DNA of 64,000 nt from Alphaproteobacteria bacterium (lineage in GTDB: Bacteria > Pseudomonadota > Alphaproteobacteria > Kiloniellales > DSM-21159), in contig JAUILQ010000015.1 of the NCBI GenBank assembly GCA_030433005.1, positions 38,141 to 102,140 of the forward strand, given 5' to 3'. Positions 47,715-56,931 of the stretch are shown piece by piece (positions within the stretch are counted from its first letter, which is position 1; each line of letters begins with the position of its first letter). A model generated the notes under the pieces. It ran no database searches and was not told where the DNA came from. It was given only the letters and a program-made list of their open reading frames with translations. Made by a program: the position numbers and the translations under genes.

Positions 47715-49430
47715 GTGAAGTTCCTGCTGGTGGTCTGGGAGGCGGCGGGCGAGCGCCGGCCGCGGCTGATCCTCTCGCTGATCGCCAGCACGCTCGGCTC
47801 GGCCGGCGTCCTGATCTCGGTCAACAGCGTGCTGTCGAAGGGCGAGACGGCGCGCGGGCCGGACCTGGCCGGCCTGGTGCTGTTCCTGGTCATGGTCGCC
47901 GCCGTGGTCGGCGGCCATGCCGTCGGCCAGCGCACCTCGGCGGCGATCGTCGAGGAACTGCTCGACCGCCTGCGGATCCGCAGCGCCGACCTGATCCGGC
48001 GTGCCGACTACGGGCGCTTCGAGGCGATCGGCGGCCAGGCGATCTACGATGCGCTGTCGCGCAACTCCTCGACCCTGACCGAGGCGGCGATGATGGCGAT
48101 CTACGGCGTCGCCGCCTTCGGCGCGCTGATCCTCGGCGGCTTCTACACCCTGACGCTGTCGAGCCTGGTGTTCGCGGTGATCGCGACGATGGTCGTCGGA
48201 ACCTTCGTCTTCTATCGCCTGACCCAGCACAAGACCCGCGAAGTGATGGTCTGGGCGAACCAGGTGCAGGAGCGCTTCTACCGGCTGCTTCGGCACCTGC
48301 TCGACGGCTTCAAGGAGGTCAAGCTCCACGAGCCGCGCGGCGACTCCCTCGAGCACCGCTACCTGGCGCCCGAGTCGGACACGCTGCGCGACGCCCAGAT
48401 CGGGGCCTCGATCCAGATCAACCGCGGCATCAACGTCTCGCTGTCGCTGTTCTACCTGATGGTCGGGACGATCGCCTTCCTGCTGCCGCCGCTGGTCGGC
48501 GACCAGGAAGTCATCATGAAGGCGGTCTACGTCGCGATCTACATGCTCGGGCTGGTCGAGGCGGTGCAGAAGGCGGTGCCGATGGTGACCCGCGCGAGCT
48601 TCGCGATCGACGAGCTGAACAGCATCGAGGAGACCCTGGAGAAGGCGGCGCAGAGCGAACCGGAGCGCCGTGCCGCTGCCGACTTCGAGAGGCTCGAGGG
48701 GGTCGAGCTGCTGTACAGCTACCACGATCGGGACGGCCAGCGGACCTTCACCATGGGACCGACCAGCCTGGAGCTGTCCAAAGGCGAGCTGCTGTTCATC
48801 GTCGGCGGCAACGGCAGCGGCAAGTCGACCCTGCTCAAGACCTTCACGCGGCTCTACCGGCCGCAGAGCGGCAAGCTGCTGTGGGACGGCGCGCCGGTCG
48901 ACGAGGGCAGCGTGCGCGCCTACCGCTCGCTGTTCTCGACGGTGTTCAGCGACTTCCACCTGTTCGACCGGCTGTACGGCCTGGAGGCGGTGCCCGAGGC
49001 GCGGGTCAACGCGCTGCTCGCCGACCTCGGCATCGCCCACAAGACCGCCTACCGCGACGGCCGCTTCACGACCACCGACCTCTCGACCGGCCAGCGCAAG
49101 CGCCTGGCGCTGGCCGTGGCGCTGCTCGAGGAGCGGCCGGTCCTGGTGCTCGACGAGCTGGCCGCCGACCAGGATCCCGACTTCCGCCGGCGCTTCTACG
49201 ACGAGCTGGTGCCCCGCTGGAAGGCCGAGGGCCGCACGCTGGTCATCGTCAGCCACGACGACCGGTACTTCCATATCGCCGACCGGACCTTGATATTGGC
49301 CGACGGCCGGGCCGCCGACGGCCGGGCCGCCGACGGCCGGGCCGCCGAGGGCAGACCCGGCGACGGCGAGGCGCCGGGGCAGGGGACCACGTCGGACGAC
49401 GGCGAGACGCACGAAGGGGCAGGGGAATGA
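47715..49430 (+). CDS. Cyclic-peptide-type ABC exporter (SyrD/PvdE-like)
   Basis: A 571-residue half-transporter with fused membrane and ATPase domains. Six membrane segments lie in about 1-310, with no N-terminal C39 peptidase. The ATPase has Walker A GGNGSGKST (about 365-373), signature LSTGQRKRLALA (about 455) and Walker B VLVLDELAADQDP (about 477); Q-loop-like FSTVFSDFHLF. ELAADQDPDFR in place of EPTSALD is typical for the cyclic peptide transporter subfamily that exports lipopeptides and siderophore precursors. A GTG start follows GGGGGG. The C-terminus carries ADGRA repeats from 15-bp DNA repeats. The stop overlaps the SPFH start (ATGA). Confidence 0.85.
   Translation: MKFLLVVWEAAGERRPRLILSLIASTLGSAGVLISVNSVLSKGETARGPDLAGLVLFLVMVAAVVGGHAVGQRTSAAIVEELLDRLRIRSADLIRRADYGRFEAIGGQAIYDALSRNSSTLTEAAMMAIYGVAAFGALILGGFYTLTLSSLVFAVIATMVVGTFVFYRLTQHKTREVMVWANQVQERFYRLLRHLLDGFKEVKLHEPRGDSLEHRYLAPESDTLRDAQIGASIQINRGINVSLSLFYLMVGTIAFLLPPLVGDQEVIMKAVYVAIYMLGLVEAVQKAVPMVTRASFAIDELNSIEETLEKAAQSEPERRAAADFERLEGVELLYSYHDRDGQRTFTMGPTSLELSKGELLFIVGGNGSGKSTLLKTFTRLYRPQSGKLLWDGAPVDEGSVRAYRSLFSTVFSDFHLFDRLYGLEAVPEARVNALLADLGIAHKTAYRDGRFTTTDLSTGQRKRLALAVALLEERPVLVLDELAADQDPDFRRRFYDELVPRWKAEGRTLVIVSHDDRYFHIADRTLILADGRAADGRAADGRAAEGRPGDGEAPGQGTTSDDGETHEGAGE
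49302..49346 (+). repeat. 15-bp in-frame tandem repeat, three units
   Basis: The unit gacggccgggccgcc is repeated exactly three times, encoding (D)GRAA repeats in the C-terminal tail of the ABC exporter, followed by a diverged fourth unit. In-frame slippage would change the tail length only. Confidence 0.8.
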
Positions 49431-50656
49431 CGACGCGGACCAAGACGCCGCTGTTCAGCAGGAGCGAGCGGATCGTCGCCTTCGCCGTCGGCATGGCGCT
49501 GATCCTGGCGCTGCTGCTGCTCGTGCTCTGGCGCTTCGTGTTCGTGGCGATCCCGCCGGGCCACGTCGGCGTGCTCTATTCCCTGCTCGGCGGCGGCACG
49601 GTGCTGAACCGGGTGATCCCGGAGGGCCTGACGGCGAAGCTGCCGTGGGACCGCATCTACCTGTTCGAGGTGCGCACGCAGCGCCTGCCCTACCAGGTCG
49701 TCGCGCTGTCGGCGGAAGGCATGAACGTGGTCGTCGAGGGCTCGACCCTGTTCCATCCGGTCTACGAGACGGTGCCCGACGTCCTGACCACGCTGGGCAC
49801 CGACTACCGCTCGCGGATCGTCGAGCCGATCACCCTGGCGACGATCCGCCAGACCATCACCAACTACAATTCGAACGAACTCTACTCGGTCGACCACGAC
49901 AAGCTGCAGGCGGAGATCCTGGCGCTCGTCGAGCTGCACCCGCTGTCGAAGTTCATCAACTTCGACGACGTCGTGATCACGCGCATCGCCCTGCCGCGCA
50001 ACATCACCAACGCGATCGAGGACAAGCTGGCGCAGGAGCAGCGCGCCGCCTCCTACCAGTTCCGCCTCGCCGCCGAGCGGCAGGAGGCCGAGCGCCTGCG
50101 CATCCAGGCCATCGGCATCCGCAACTTCTACTCCGTCGTCTCGCAGGCGCTGAACAGCACGCTGCTGACCTGGCGCGGCATCGAGGCCACGGTCGAGCTG
50201 TCGAAGTCGCCGAACAGCAAGGTCGTGGTGATCGGCAGCGGCGAGGACCAGCTGCCGCTGATCCTGGGCAGCGACATCAGTCGCGTCCCGGAGGAGCCGC
50301 AGCCGGTCCCGCCGATCGGCGGCGACGGCGGGCAGCTTCCGGAGTGGTCGGACCTGCCGTCGATCTTCAAGGACAGCGGCCTGGACGTGCTGAACGAGGG
50401 CGTGAACAACGGCCAGTCCTTCGTGCCGCCCGCCAAGCGCGACGGCGCATCCGGCGACGGCGCCCGGGACGACGGCGAGCGGGACGACGGGGCCCGGAGC
50501 GACGCCGGCGGGCGCGCCCGCGGCGACAGCCTCGACGCGGACGAGCTGTCGCGCGGCATCGAGGAGACGCGGCCCGGCAGTCCCAGCGGCACCGAGCTGT
50601 CGCCCGGCGTCATCGCCCCCGACGACTTCGAGAGACTGAAGCCGGCCGACCAGTGA
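49427..50656 (+). CDS. SPFH/Band 7 (prohibitin-like) membrane protein
   Basis: A 409-residue protein. One N-terminal membrane helix (about 18-42: FAVGMALILALLLLVLWRFV) is followed by the SPFH domain (IPPGHVGVLYSLLGGGTVLN, EVRTQRLPYQVVALSAEGM, FHPVYETVPDVLTTLGTDY) and a coiled coil (about 195-235, EDKLAQEQRAASYQFRLAAE). A disordered acidic tail from about 285 holds D-G repeats (DDGERDDGARSD). SPFH proteins form membrane microdomain cages. Its ATG overlaps the exporter stop by 4 bases, so it is probably co-translated and may organise or stabilise that exporter (inference). Confidence 0.85.
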   Translation: MTTRTKTPLFSRSERIVAFAVGMALILALLLLVLWRFVFVAIPPGHVGVLYSLLGGGTVLNRVIPEGLTAKLPWDRIYLFEVRTQRLPYQVVALSAEGMNVVVEGSTLFHPVYETVPDVLTTLGTDYRSRIVEPITLATIRQTITNYNSNELYSVDHDKLQAEILALVELHPLSKFINFDDVVITRIALPRNITNAIEDKLAQEQRAASYQFRLAAERQEAERLRIQAIGIRNFYSVVSQALNSTLLTWRGIEATVELSKSPNSKVVVIGSGEDQLPLILGSDISRVPEEPQPVPPIGGDGGQLPEWSDLPSIFKDSGLDVLNEGVNNGQSFVPPAKRDGASGDGARDDGERDDGARSDAGGRARGDSLDADELSRGIEETRPGSPSGTELSPGVIAPDDFERLKPADQ

Positions 50657-50731
50657 TCGCCCTTCGCCGCGTCGCACGGCCTTGAGCCACGGCCCTGACA
50701 AGTGACGGCCCCAAGTCGAGGAGAGCTCGTG

Positions 50732-50947
50732 ATGGTCTACTTCCCCCTGCTGTTCATCTACGTGCTGTGCTGCTTCGGCATCGGCTACCTCGGGCGCCAC
50801 ACCCGGGCGGGGTTCGTCGCGGTGACGCTGCTCGCGGTCCTGCTGACCCCGGTCGTCATGCTGCTCGCCGTGCTGCTGCTGCGCTCGACCGAGGAGGTCT
50901 TCGTGACCCGCGACGACGAGCGCGTCGAGGTCGCCCAGAAGGACTGA
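50732..50947 (+). CDS. Small two-helix membrane protein, unknown function
   Basis: A 71-residue protein with two hydrophobic helices (YFPLLFIYVLCCFGIGYL and VAVTLLAVLLTPVVMLLAVLLL) and a charged tail (TRDDERVEVAQKD). The start at 50732-50734 has a GAGGAG site 8 bases upstream; an earlier GTG at 50702 is less likely. It is the third gene of the exporter/SPFH unit and meets the YcaO gene tail-to-tail. Confidence 0.75.
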   Translation: MVYFPLLFIYVLCCFGIGYLGRHTRAGFVAVTLLAVLLTPVVMLLAVLLLRSTEEVFVTRDDERVEVAQKD

Positions 50948-50989
50948 CCAGAAGGACTGATCCGCCGCCGCGGGTCGGCGCCCGCCCCG

Positions 50990-53350
50990 TCAGATGTAGA
51001 AGCTGACCGGATTGAGGGCGTCTTCGGCCAGCGGTTCCGCCAGCGCGCCCTCGGCGACCGGGGCGGCGAACAGCCGGGGCGTGCCGCGCCGGTTCCAGAA
51101 GTGGCAGAGCCCGGGCACCGCCACCTTGACGCAGGCGAGGGGGACGTCCGCCCGGTCGTAGTCGAGCACCACCACCTCGTGGCCGTGTTCCGCCAGCCTG
51201 TCGACCAGCCGCCGCACCGCCGCGTCGATCGAGTCGACTCCCTCGGCGCTCAGGCACCCGGGGCCGAGCGCGTCCAGCCGCCGCCGCGGCGCCGGGGACG
51301 GCGCCAGGTAGGGATGCTCGGCCAGCGTCGCCGACTCGTACCAGAGGCGCGCGGCGTCGGGCGCCTCCTCCCGGGGGCCGGTCCGGTCCGTCGCGTCGGC
51401 CGCGCGCTCCAGCGCGCCGTTGAAGTAGAGGATCTGGTTGAGCTCTGTCAGGGCGCGGGTCGCCGCGACCACCGGGTCGAGATGGGCGCCCAGCCCGAGC
51501 GAGATCCGCCCGCCGCTCTCCGCGTCCGCGGAAACGGCCGCCATCACCGGCACCCCGAGATCGGTCGTCAGGTCCAGCACCTCGAGGCTGCGGCCCTCGG
51601 CCTCGGCGTGGCCGAGCATGGCGGCGAGCAGGCGCGGCTCGACGAGCGCGAGGTCGATTGCCGGCCGCTGCAGGCGGTTGTACCACCAGACCGAGACGGC
51701 ATCGCGCTCGACGACCTCGAGCAGTCCCTGCAGGATCGCCTCCTCGAGCGTGCCGCCCGAGGCGCAGCCGTTGGAATCGCCGAGGCAGAAGCGGTGGTCA
51801 CGCTCGGCGTCGGGCGAGCGGTACTCGTAGTAGCAGAAGCGAGTCGGCAGCCAGCGCGGCGCGTCCTTGGTCAGCGACCAGGCCGGCGACCAGTCGACGA
51901 CCCGTCCCTCGTCGAAGGGCTCCGGGATGTAGTGCATGGGGTCGCAGCCCGGGTTCAGGCTGTCGCGGCGCTCGTACTGCGACCGGCTGAATCCGAGCAG
52001 AGCGGCGGGGTGCACAGCCTCCTCGCCGAGCTCCCGGTAGCGCGCGGCGCGTCGAGGCTCGCTGCCGGTCCAGCCGGCGGCGTAGCGCTCGACCGCCTCG
52101 GCGAGGCAGCTGACCCGCGCCTGCACCGGGCTCAGGCCCTTGCCTCCGGCGGATCCGGGCTTGCCCAGGCGGCGGTTCTCGCGCGGGTCGACGCGCTCGC
52201 GGTTGGCCTGCGAGGCGACCGACAGGTAGAGGCCCTTGGCCAGTTCGATGTCCGCGATGTGCGAGACGATGCCGGTGAGCGGGCTGATCAGCGGCTCGAG
52301 GCGTGCCAGCGCCTGCTCGGCGCTGAGCGCGCGCCAGCCGCCGTCGCCGTCGCCGCCGGTCGCGACTTTGCGCAGCCGCAGCGGCGCGGGAGCGGCTGCG
52401 TCGCCGCGCCGCGGCCCGGCGCGGCCCCGGGCGTCCTGGCAGACCGGGCAGTCCTGGAAACGCGGGGCGAGGTGGCTCTCGATCTGCGCCGTGCGCACGT
52501 CGAGGGTGAGCAGATGGCGCTCGCTGCGCGTCGCCTCGCCGCGGACCAGTCGCTGCGCCTCGGCCGTCGCGAAGCCGCGGGCCAGCGCCAGGCTGCCTGC
52601 GGTCCAGCCGCGCGCCGGCCGCAGTCCGTTCGGCGGCGACTCGACCAGGGTGTCGCCGGGGCGGTGCGTGATCAGGCGCCGCGCCAGGCAGTGGAAGCAG
52701 GGCGCGCCGGCCTCGTCGAGACCGGCGGGATGGTCGCTGGCCGGTGCCGTCGGCCCGAACCGCGGGCCCAGCCAGGCCGTCAGGCCGCCCGGCTTGACGG
52801 GGATCCAGTCGCGGCCGGCCGCCCGGCTGGCGGCGAAGTCGGCGAGCGAGGGCTGCAGGTAGTCGTCGACCAGCACGAACAGCAGGTCGGCCTCGCTCGG
52901 CTCGGCGAGCGCGAAGCCCGAGCCGGCGAGCAGCGCGAGCAGGGCGTCGGCGCCGCCAGGCCCGGCGGCCTCGTCCCGGCCGAGGGCGAGGGCGCCGAGC
53001 CGGCGCGCGGCGATCCGCTCTTCGGCCAGGCTCGGCGGCTCGCCCTGGGCGCTCCAGTAGGCGGAGAGGTTGGGGCCGAAGCGATGCGGCAGGACCACGA
53101 GGTAGCCGCGCTCGATCAGCGTCTCCAGGATCGAGGTCAGTTCCTGCTCGCTCGCGCTTTCCCGGAACTGGTCGCAGAGCTGCCGGCCGGTCAGGCTGCC
53201 GTCGAGCCGGGACAGCAGCGCGCAGTAGAGCGCTCCGCGCAGGCGGAAGCTGCGTTCCTCGGAGAGCAGCAGCACCCGCTCGGCGTCCTGGAGGTGCACC
53301 GAGAAGTGCGGGGCGACCGCAATTCGCTGCGCGAGGATATCGTGCGTCAT
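50990..53350 (-). CDS. Fused TOMM leader-binding/YcaO cyclodehydratase
   Basis: A 786-residue protein. The N-terminal half (about 1-310) matches the leader-binding (ocin-ThiF/cyclodehydratase C-like) part: LAPHFSVHL-like VAPHFSVHLQDAERVLLLSE, RLRGALYCALLSRLDG, and two zinc-type CxxC pairs at 218/221 (CFHC) and 301/304 (CPVC). The YcaO domain (about 350-786) has the ATP/Mg motifs SCLAEAVER (414-422), SNGCASGGTLEEAILQ (526-541) and EVVERDA (545-551). Such fusions turn Cys/Ser/Thr in peptides into azolines with ATP. The C-terminus NPVSFYI lacks the common PxPxP motif. The ATG at 53348-53350 is chosen; an in-frame ATG at 53425 would add 25 residues. No dehydrogenase is seen nearby. Confidence 0.88.
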   Translation of the reverse strand: MTHDILAQRIAVAPHFSVHLQDAERVLLLSEERSFRLRGALYCALLSRLDGSLTGRQLCDQFRESASEQELTSILETLIERGYLVVLPHRFGPNLSAYWSAQGEPPSLAEERIAARRLGALALGRDEAAGPGGADALLALLAGSGFALAEPSEADLLFVLVDDYLQPSLADFAASRAAGRDWIPVKPGGLTAWLGPRFGPTAPASDHPAGLDEAGAPCFHCLARRLITHRPGDTLVESPPNGLRPARGWTAGSLALARGFATAEAQRLVRGEATRSERHLLTLDVRTAQIESHLAPRFQDCPVCQDARGRAGPRRGDAAAPAPLRLRKVATGGDGDGGWRALSAEQALARLEPLISPLTGIVSHIADIELAKGLYLSVASQANRERVDPRENRRLGKPGSAGGKGLSPVQARVSCLAEAVERYAAGWTGSEPRRAARYRELGEEAVHPAALLGFSRSQYERRDSLNPGCDPMHYIPEPFDEGRVVDWSPAWSLTKDAPRWLPTRFCYYEYRSPDAERDHRFCLGDSNGCASGGTLEEAILQGLLEVVERDAVSVWWYNRLQRPAIDLALVEPRLLAAMLGHAEAEGRSLEVLDLTTDLGVPVMAAVSADAESGGRISLGLGAHLDPVVAATRALTELNQILYFNGALERAADATDRTGPREEAPDAARLWYESATLAEHPYLAPSPAPRRRLDALGPGCLSAEGVDSIDAAVRRLVDRLAEHGHEVVVLDYDRADVPLACVKVAVPGLCHFWNRRGTPRLFAAPVAEGALAEPLAEDALNPVSFYI

Positions 53351-53577
53351 GGCAGCAGGCGCCGTCCGCTGTGGGAGGAGGGGCCGCCGCGCCTGCCGGG
53401 GGAGGCGGGCCGGCGAAGTCGCCATTCTTTACAACACTTGCCCGAAGCCGCCCACCCGGGCGCGCCGCTGCCGGCAAACCTTAATGCAGCGACGTATTGA
53501 TGTTTCACGGGCAGCGGAATACCCTGCCAACTCTATGGAAATCGGCCGTCCCGGCCGGTCGCGACAAGGGGATTCTC

Positions 53578-54147
53578 ATGGCGGAAGAGGCTAAGGGTTC
53601 CGAAGAAACCGAGACGTCGGAGGACACGCTTCCCTCGCTGGTCAGCGACACGATCCGGCGGCATTCGATCTATGCGGCGGCCGGCGGCCTGATCCCGCTG
53701 CCCCTCGTCGAGGTCGTCGCCAGCGGCACGATCCAGCTCCGCATGATCGCCCAGCTCGCCGATCTCTACGGCCTGCCCTTCTCCGAGCAGGCGGTGAAGG
53801 CGGCGATCGGCTCGCTGGTCGCCTCGGTGCTGCCCGTGACCGGTGCCGGCTACGCGACCTTCTCGCTGGTCCGCGCGGTGCCCTTCGTCGGCCCGGTGCT
53901 CGGCATCGCGACGATGCCGGCGCTCGCCGCGGCCACGACCTGGGCGGTCGGGCGCGTCTTCGCCTGGCACTTCGCCAAGGGCGGCACGATCGAGGATTTC
54001 GACGCCTCCGAGAAGAAGGAGCAGTTCAAGCGCGAGTTCCAGGAGGGCAAGCGCCGCGCCTCGGAGTTCGTCAAGGGCGGCAGCTCCAAGAGCAGCTCGA
54101 GCGGTTCCGCGAGCAAGAGCGGCAGCGGCGAGACGGCGAAGGCCTGA
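53578..54147 (+). CDS. DUF697 family membrane-associated protein
   Basis: A 189-residue protein. The DUF697-like region (about 20-130) begins SLVSDTIRRHSIYAAAGGLI and has hydrophobic stretches AAGGLIPLPLVEVVASGTIQ, LVASVLPVTGAGYATFSLV and VPFVGPVLGIATMPALAAAT. The C-terminus is a charged Ser/Lys-rich tail (GGSSKSSSSGSASKSGSGE). The ATG at 53578 follows AAGGGG. The family is often linked to GTPases such as YcjX/YcjF, but none is adjacent. It is divergent from the YcaO gene, sharing about 230 bp of upstream DNA. Function unknown. Confidence 0.78.
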   Translation: MAEEAKGSEETETSEDTLPSLVSDTIRRHSIYAAAGGLIPLPLVEVVASGTIQLRMIAQLADLYGLPFSEQAVKAAIGSLVASVLPVTGAGYATFSLVRAVPFVGPVLGIATMPALAAATTWAVGRVFAWHFAKGGTIEDFDASEKKEQFKREFQEGKRRASEFVKGGSSKSSSSGSASKSGSGETAKA

Positions 54148-54186
54148 TCCGACGGGCGGGGGTCTCGGGGGCGGACCTCCGGATCG

Positions 54187-54230
54187 TCCCCGCCACGCAA
54201 TGAGTCCCCGCCACGCGACGAGTCCCCGCC
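54187..54230. repeat. 18-bp direct repeat, about 2.5 units
   Basis: The unit tccccgccacgcaatgag is followed by tccccgccacgcgacgag and a partial third tccccgcc, in the gap upstream of the potassium-channel gene. A further repeated cgaaacgccctgg lies at about 54308-54336. No gene is seen in 54148-54403. Confidence 0.6.
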
Positions 54231-54403
54231 GCCGGCCCCGGGAGCCCGGGACGGCGGCGCATCGACCCGGCTGGCGCGGCAATTCGCGGGTCGGAACGGC
54301 CCGGCCCGAAACGCCCTGGGCCGAAACGCCCTGGATCGGAACGGGAACGGCGCCGGGAAGGCAGACCGTTTCGCTTTTCGTCGACTGACGGCATGCTGCG
54401 CCC

Positions 54404-55318
54404 ATGAAGGCGAATCGGCGCTGGCTGACCCACGTCGGACTGACCGGTCTGCTGCTCGTGCTGGTCACGGGCGCGGCGGAAGGCGACGTCACCTGGCTCG
54501 GGCTGATGGTGCTGCTCGGGCTGCTCAGCTCGACCGGCTTCTTCCTGCTCGTCTTCCCCGGCAGCCGCTTCTTCGCGATCGCGCTGGCCAACTACATCAC
54601 CGCCTACTTCTGCGTCTTCGGCTTCTTCGTCGAGGTGAACTTTCCCGGCGCGCCGGAATGGAGCGCGGTGCTCGCCTTCGTGCTGCCGCTCGCCGGCTTC
54701 ATCGGCGGCTCGCTGCTCGAGCGGCGCTCGATCCGCAGCATCATCGCCGACGACAGGCTGCGTCGGCGCGAGAGCCTGCCGCGGCTGCTGGCCTGGCTGG
54801 CGCCGGTGATGGTCGTCGGCGCGACGACCTTCGCCGTGCCCGGACTGGCGGAGAGCCCGCTGCAGGAGGGGGTGGCCCTGGTCGGCGCCATGGTCGCGGT
54901 GACGGTCTTCGTCATCCTGGCGACGCGCACGATCTGCGTGTTCCTGATCGACACCGGGCTGCTGTTCGAGGACTTCTTCCAGCGCATGGGGTCGGTGGCG
55001 GTCCCGGTCTTCGCCTTCGTCACCTTCTACTCGATGATCGTCATCGTGTTCGCCGCGATCTACCGCATCATCGATCGCCTGAGCGCCCGGCCGCCCTTCG
55101 TGCTCGACGGCGTGCCCGCCAGCATCGACTTCCTCGACGCGCTCTACTTCTCGGTGATCACGCTGTCGACCGTCGGCTACGGCGACATCGCGCCGGCCGG
55201 TCAGCTGGTCCGCGTCATCGCCTCGGTCGAGATCGTGCTCGGCGTCCTGCTGCTGCTGTTCGGCTTCGCGGAGATCCGCCGCTTCAGCCTGGAGCACCCG
55301 GAGCGCCCGAAGCGCTGA
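54404..55318 (+). CDS. Two-pore-helix type potassium channel family protein
   Basis: A 304-residue membrane protein. Four N-terminal hydrophobic segments lie in about 8-150, then a helix at about 185-225 (FAFVTFYSMIVIVFAAIYRI), the re-entrant pore with selectivity filter LSTVGYGDIAPAGQ (TVGYGD at about 255-260), and a final helix (VEIVLGVLLLLFGFAEI). The filter is canonical for K+. It is close to the mechanosensitive/ion homeostasis genes DUF2254 and CPA2, suggesting a cation-homeostasis group. Confidence 0.87.
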   Translation: MKANRRWLTHVGLTGLLLVLVTGAAEGDVTWLGLMVLLGLLSSTGFFLLVFPGSRFFAIALANYITAYFCVFGFFVEVNFPGAPEWSAVLAFVLPLAGFIGGSLLERRSIRSIIADDRLRRRESLPRLLAWLAPVMVVGATTFAVPGLAESPLQEGVALVGAMVAVTVFVILATRTICVFLIDTGLLFEDFFQRMGSVAVPVFAFVTFYSMIVIVFAAIYRIIDRLSARPPFVLDGVPASIDFLDALYFSVITLSTVGYGDIAPAGQLVRVIASVEIVLGVLLLLFGFAEIRRFSLEHPERPKR

Positions 55319-55330
55319 GGCCTCGACCGG

Positions 55331-56722
55331 TCAGGCGCCCTCCTGCTCCCGCTTCCAGCGGCGCAGGCGGCGGTCCAGGCCGTCCAGCTCCCGCTCGACC
55401 CGGGCCCGGTCGCGCGGCTCGCCCAGGTTCGCCTCGACGGCCCGCCGGATCGCCTCGGCCTGACTCTCGATCGCCCGGCGGCGCTCGGGATCGGCGGCCA
55501 GGTCGGCCAGGGCGGTCAGCCGCTTGACCATCTCGCGGAGCACCGGCGGGTGCTCGACGGCGGCCCGCCGGATGTCGTCGAAGCCGCCGTGCAGCACCTC
55601 GATGAAGCCGCGGGCCGGCAGGTGCAGGCGGATCTCGCCCGCTTCGTCGCGATGCACCAGCGGCGGGTCCCGGCGGTTGATCGCCAGCGCCAGGGCGCTG
55701 CCGATCCGGTTGATGCAGGCGATCGCCGTGAAGGGGTCGTTGAGGCTCGGCGAGAGCGCGCGCAGGGCGATCTCGACCAGCGCGTTGACGGCGTACTCGA
55801 GGTCCTCCGCCTGGGTCCGCTTCGGTCCGATGGTCACGCAGTCGCGGATGTCCTGCTTGAGCTGGTCGGTGGCGTTGTCCAGCGGATGGAAGCGGGCCAT
55901 CGTCTGGCCGGCGACCAGGAAGTCGCCGGCCATGATCAGCAGGTCGATGCGGCCCCCGGCCTCGGCCGCGAGCGAGACCAGGCTCGACTGCGCGACGGTC
56001 TGCACGTAGCCGGAGCGGCGCGTCTTGACGACCATGACGAAGCGGTCGTCGCGGTCCCTGTCGTCGTCGGCGTCCGGCGCGACCTCGCCGTCCTGCTCGG
56101 TCTCCTCCGCCCCGTCGTGCTCGGTGCCGCGGTCCGGGTGGCCGGTCCGCGGGAACAGCCGGTCGACGCTGCCGTCGAGCGCGCGGCCGACGTGCGAGAC
56201 GATGGTGTCGGCCTCGAGCAGCTGGGCCAGGTGGTGGATGAAGTAGATCAGCACGGCGAGGCTGATCAGCGTCATCAGCTGGGCGACGGTGACCGCGGCC
56301 AGCGGCACGAAGGCCTCGCCACCTTGGGTCTCGGGGGGCACCAGGCGCAGCATCAGCAGAGCATAGGCGAGCGTCGCCACGAACACGCCGAGCGCGACCT
56401 GGGTCATGCGGTCGCCGCGGAAGATCGCCAGCAGCCGCGGGCCGAGCTGCGAGGAGGCCAGGGTCAGGGTTACCAGGGTCATCGAGAAGACCAGGCTGGT
56501 TGCGCCGATCATCGAGCTGGCGATGACCTCCAGGATCGTCCGGGCGCCGTCCGGGCCGACCCAGAGCATCCAGCTCAGATCGTCGCTCCACCGGCTCTGC
56601 AGCGCCCGGTCGAGGACCGCGCTGAGCAGGCCCAGCGCGATCGAGGCGATCAGCATCAGCCCCGGGATGAACCAGAAGGAGTTGACGATGACGTAGTGCA
56701 GGTATCGCAGGCGTGCGCGCAT
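55331..56722 (-). CDS. DUF2254 family membrane protein
   Basis: A 463-residue protein opening with MRARLRYLHYVIVNSFWFIP, the typical DUF2254 start. Four membrane segments lie in about 15-160 (PGLMLIASIALGLLSAVLDR, MIGATSLVFSMTLVTLTLAS, VALGVFVATLAYALLMLRLV, VAQLMTLISLAVLIYFIHHL). A large soluble domain follows with IRDCVTIGPKRTQAEDLEYA, VEIALRALSPSLNDPFTAIA and a C-terminal coiled coil. An acidic insertion (EEDGEVAPDADDDRDRDD-like) occurs at about 225-245. The frame is open further upstream but the conserved start is at 56720-56722. Function unknown. Confidence 0.88.
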   Translation of the reverse strand: MRARLRYLHYVIVNSFWFIPGLMLIASIALGLLSAVLDRALQSRWSDDLSWMLWVGPDGARTILEVIASSMIGATSLVFSMTLVTLTLASSQLGPRLLAIFRGDRMTQVALGVFVATLAYALLMLRLVPPETQGGEAFVPLAAVTVAQLMTLISLAVLIYFIHHLAQLLEADTIVSHVGRALDGSVDRLFPRTGHPDRGTEHDGAEETEQDGEVAPDADDDRDRDDRFVMVVKTRRSGYVQTVAQSSLVSLAAEAGGRIDLLIMAGDFLVAGQTMARFHPLDNATDQLKQDIRDCVTIGPKRTQAEDLEYAVNALVEIALRALSPSLNDPFTAIACINRIGSALALAINRRDPPLVHRDEAGEIRLHLPARGFIEVLHGGFDDIRRAAVEHPPVLREMVKRLTALADLAADPERRRAIESQAEAIRRAVEANLGEPRDRARVERELDGLDRRLRRWKREQEGA

Positions 56723-56931
56723 CTCGGATCTCGGCTCCTGCCGGTTCGCTCCGGGTGGCCGCCCCCGGAAGGGCCGGCCGGCCCGGCTTGGGGCGGGGAG
56801 GGCGGTCGCCCGAGGCGACTCTCGCATCGCTGCGTGCCGCGGCATAGACTCCCGAGGACGCCGGGCTGTTCCGCCCGGCCGCCAGACGCTAGGCTTCGTC
56901 CGGCGCCGACAGACCGACTCCGGAAGAGGGT

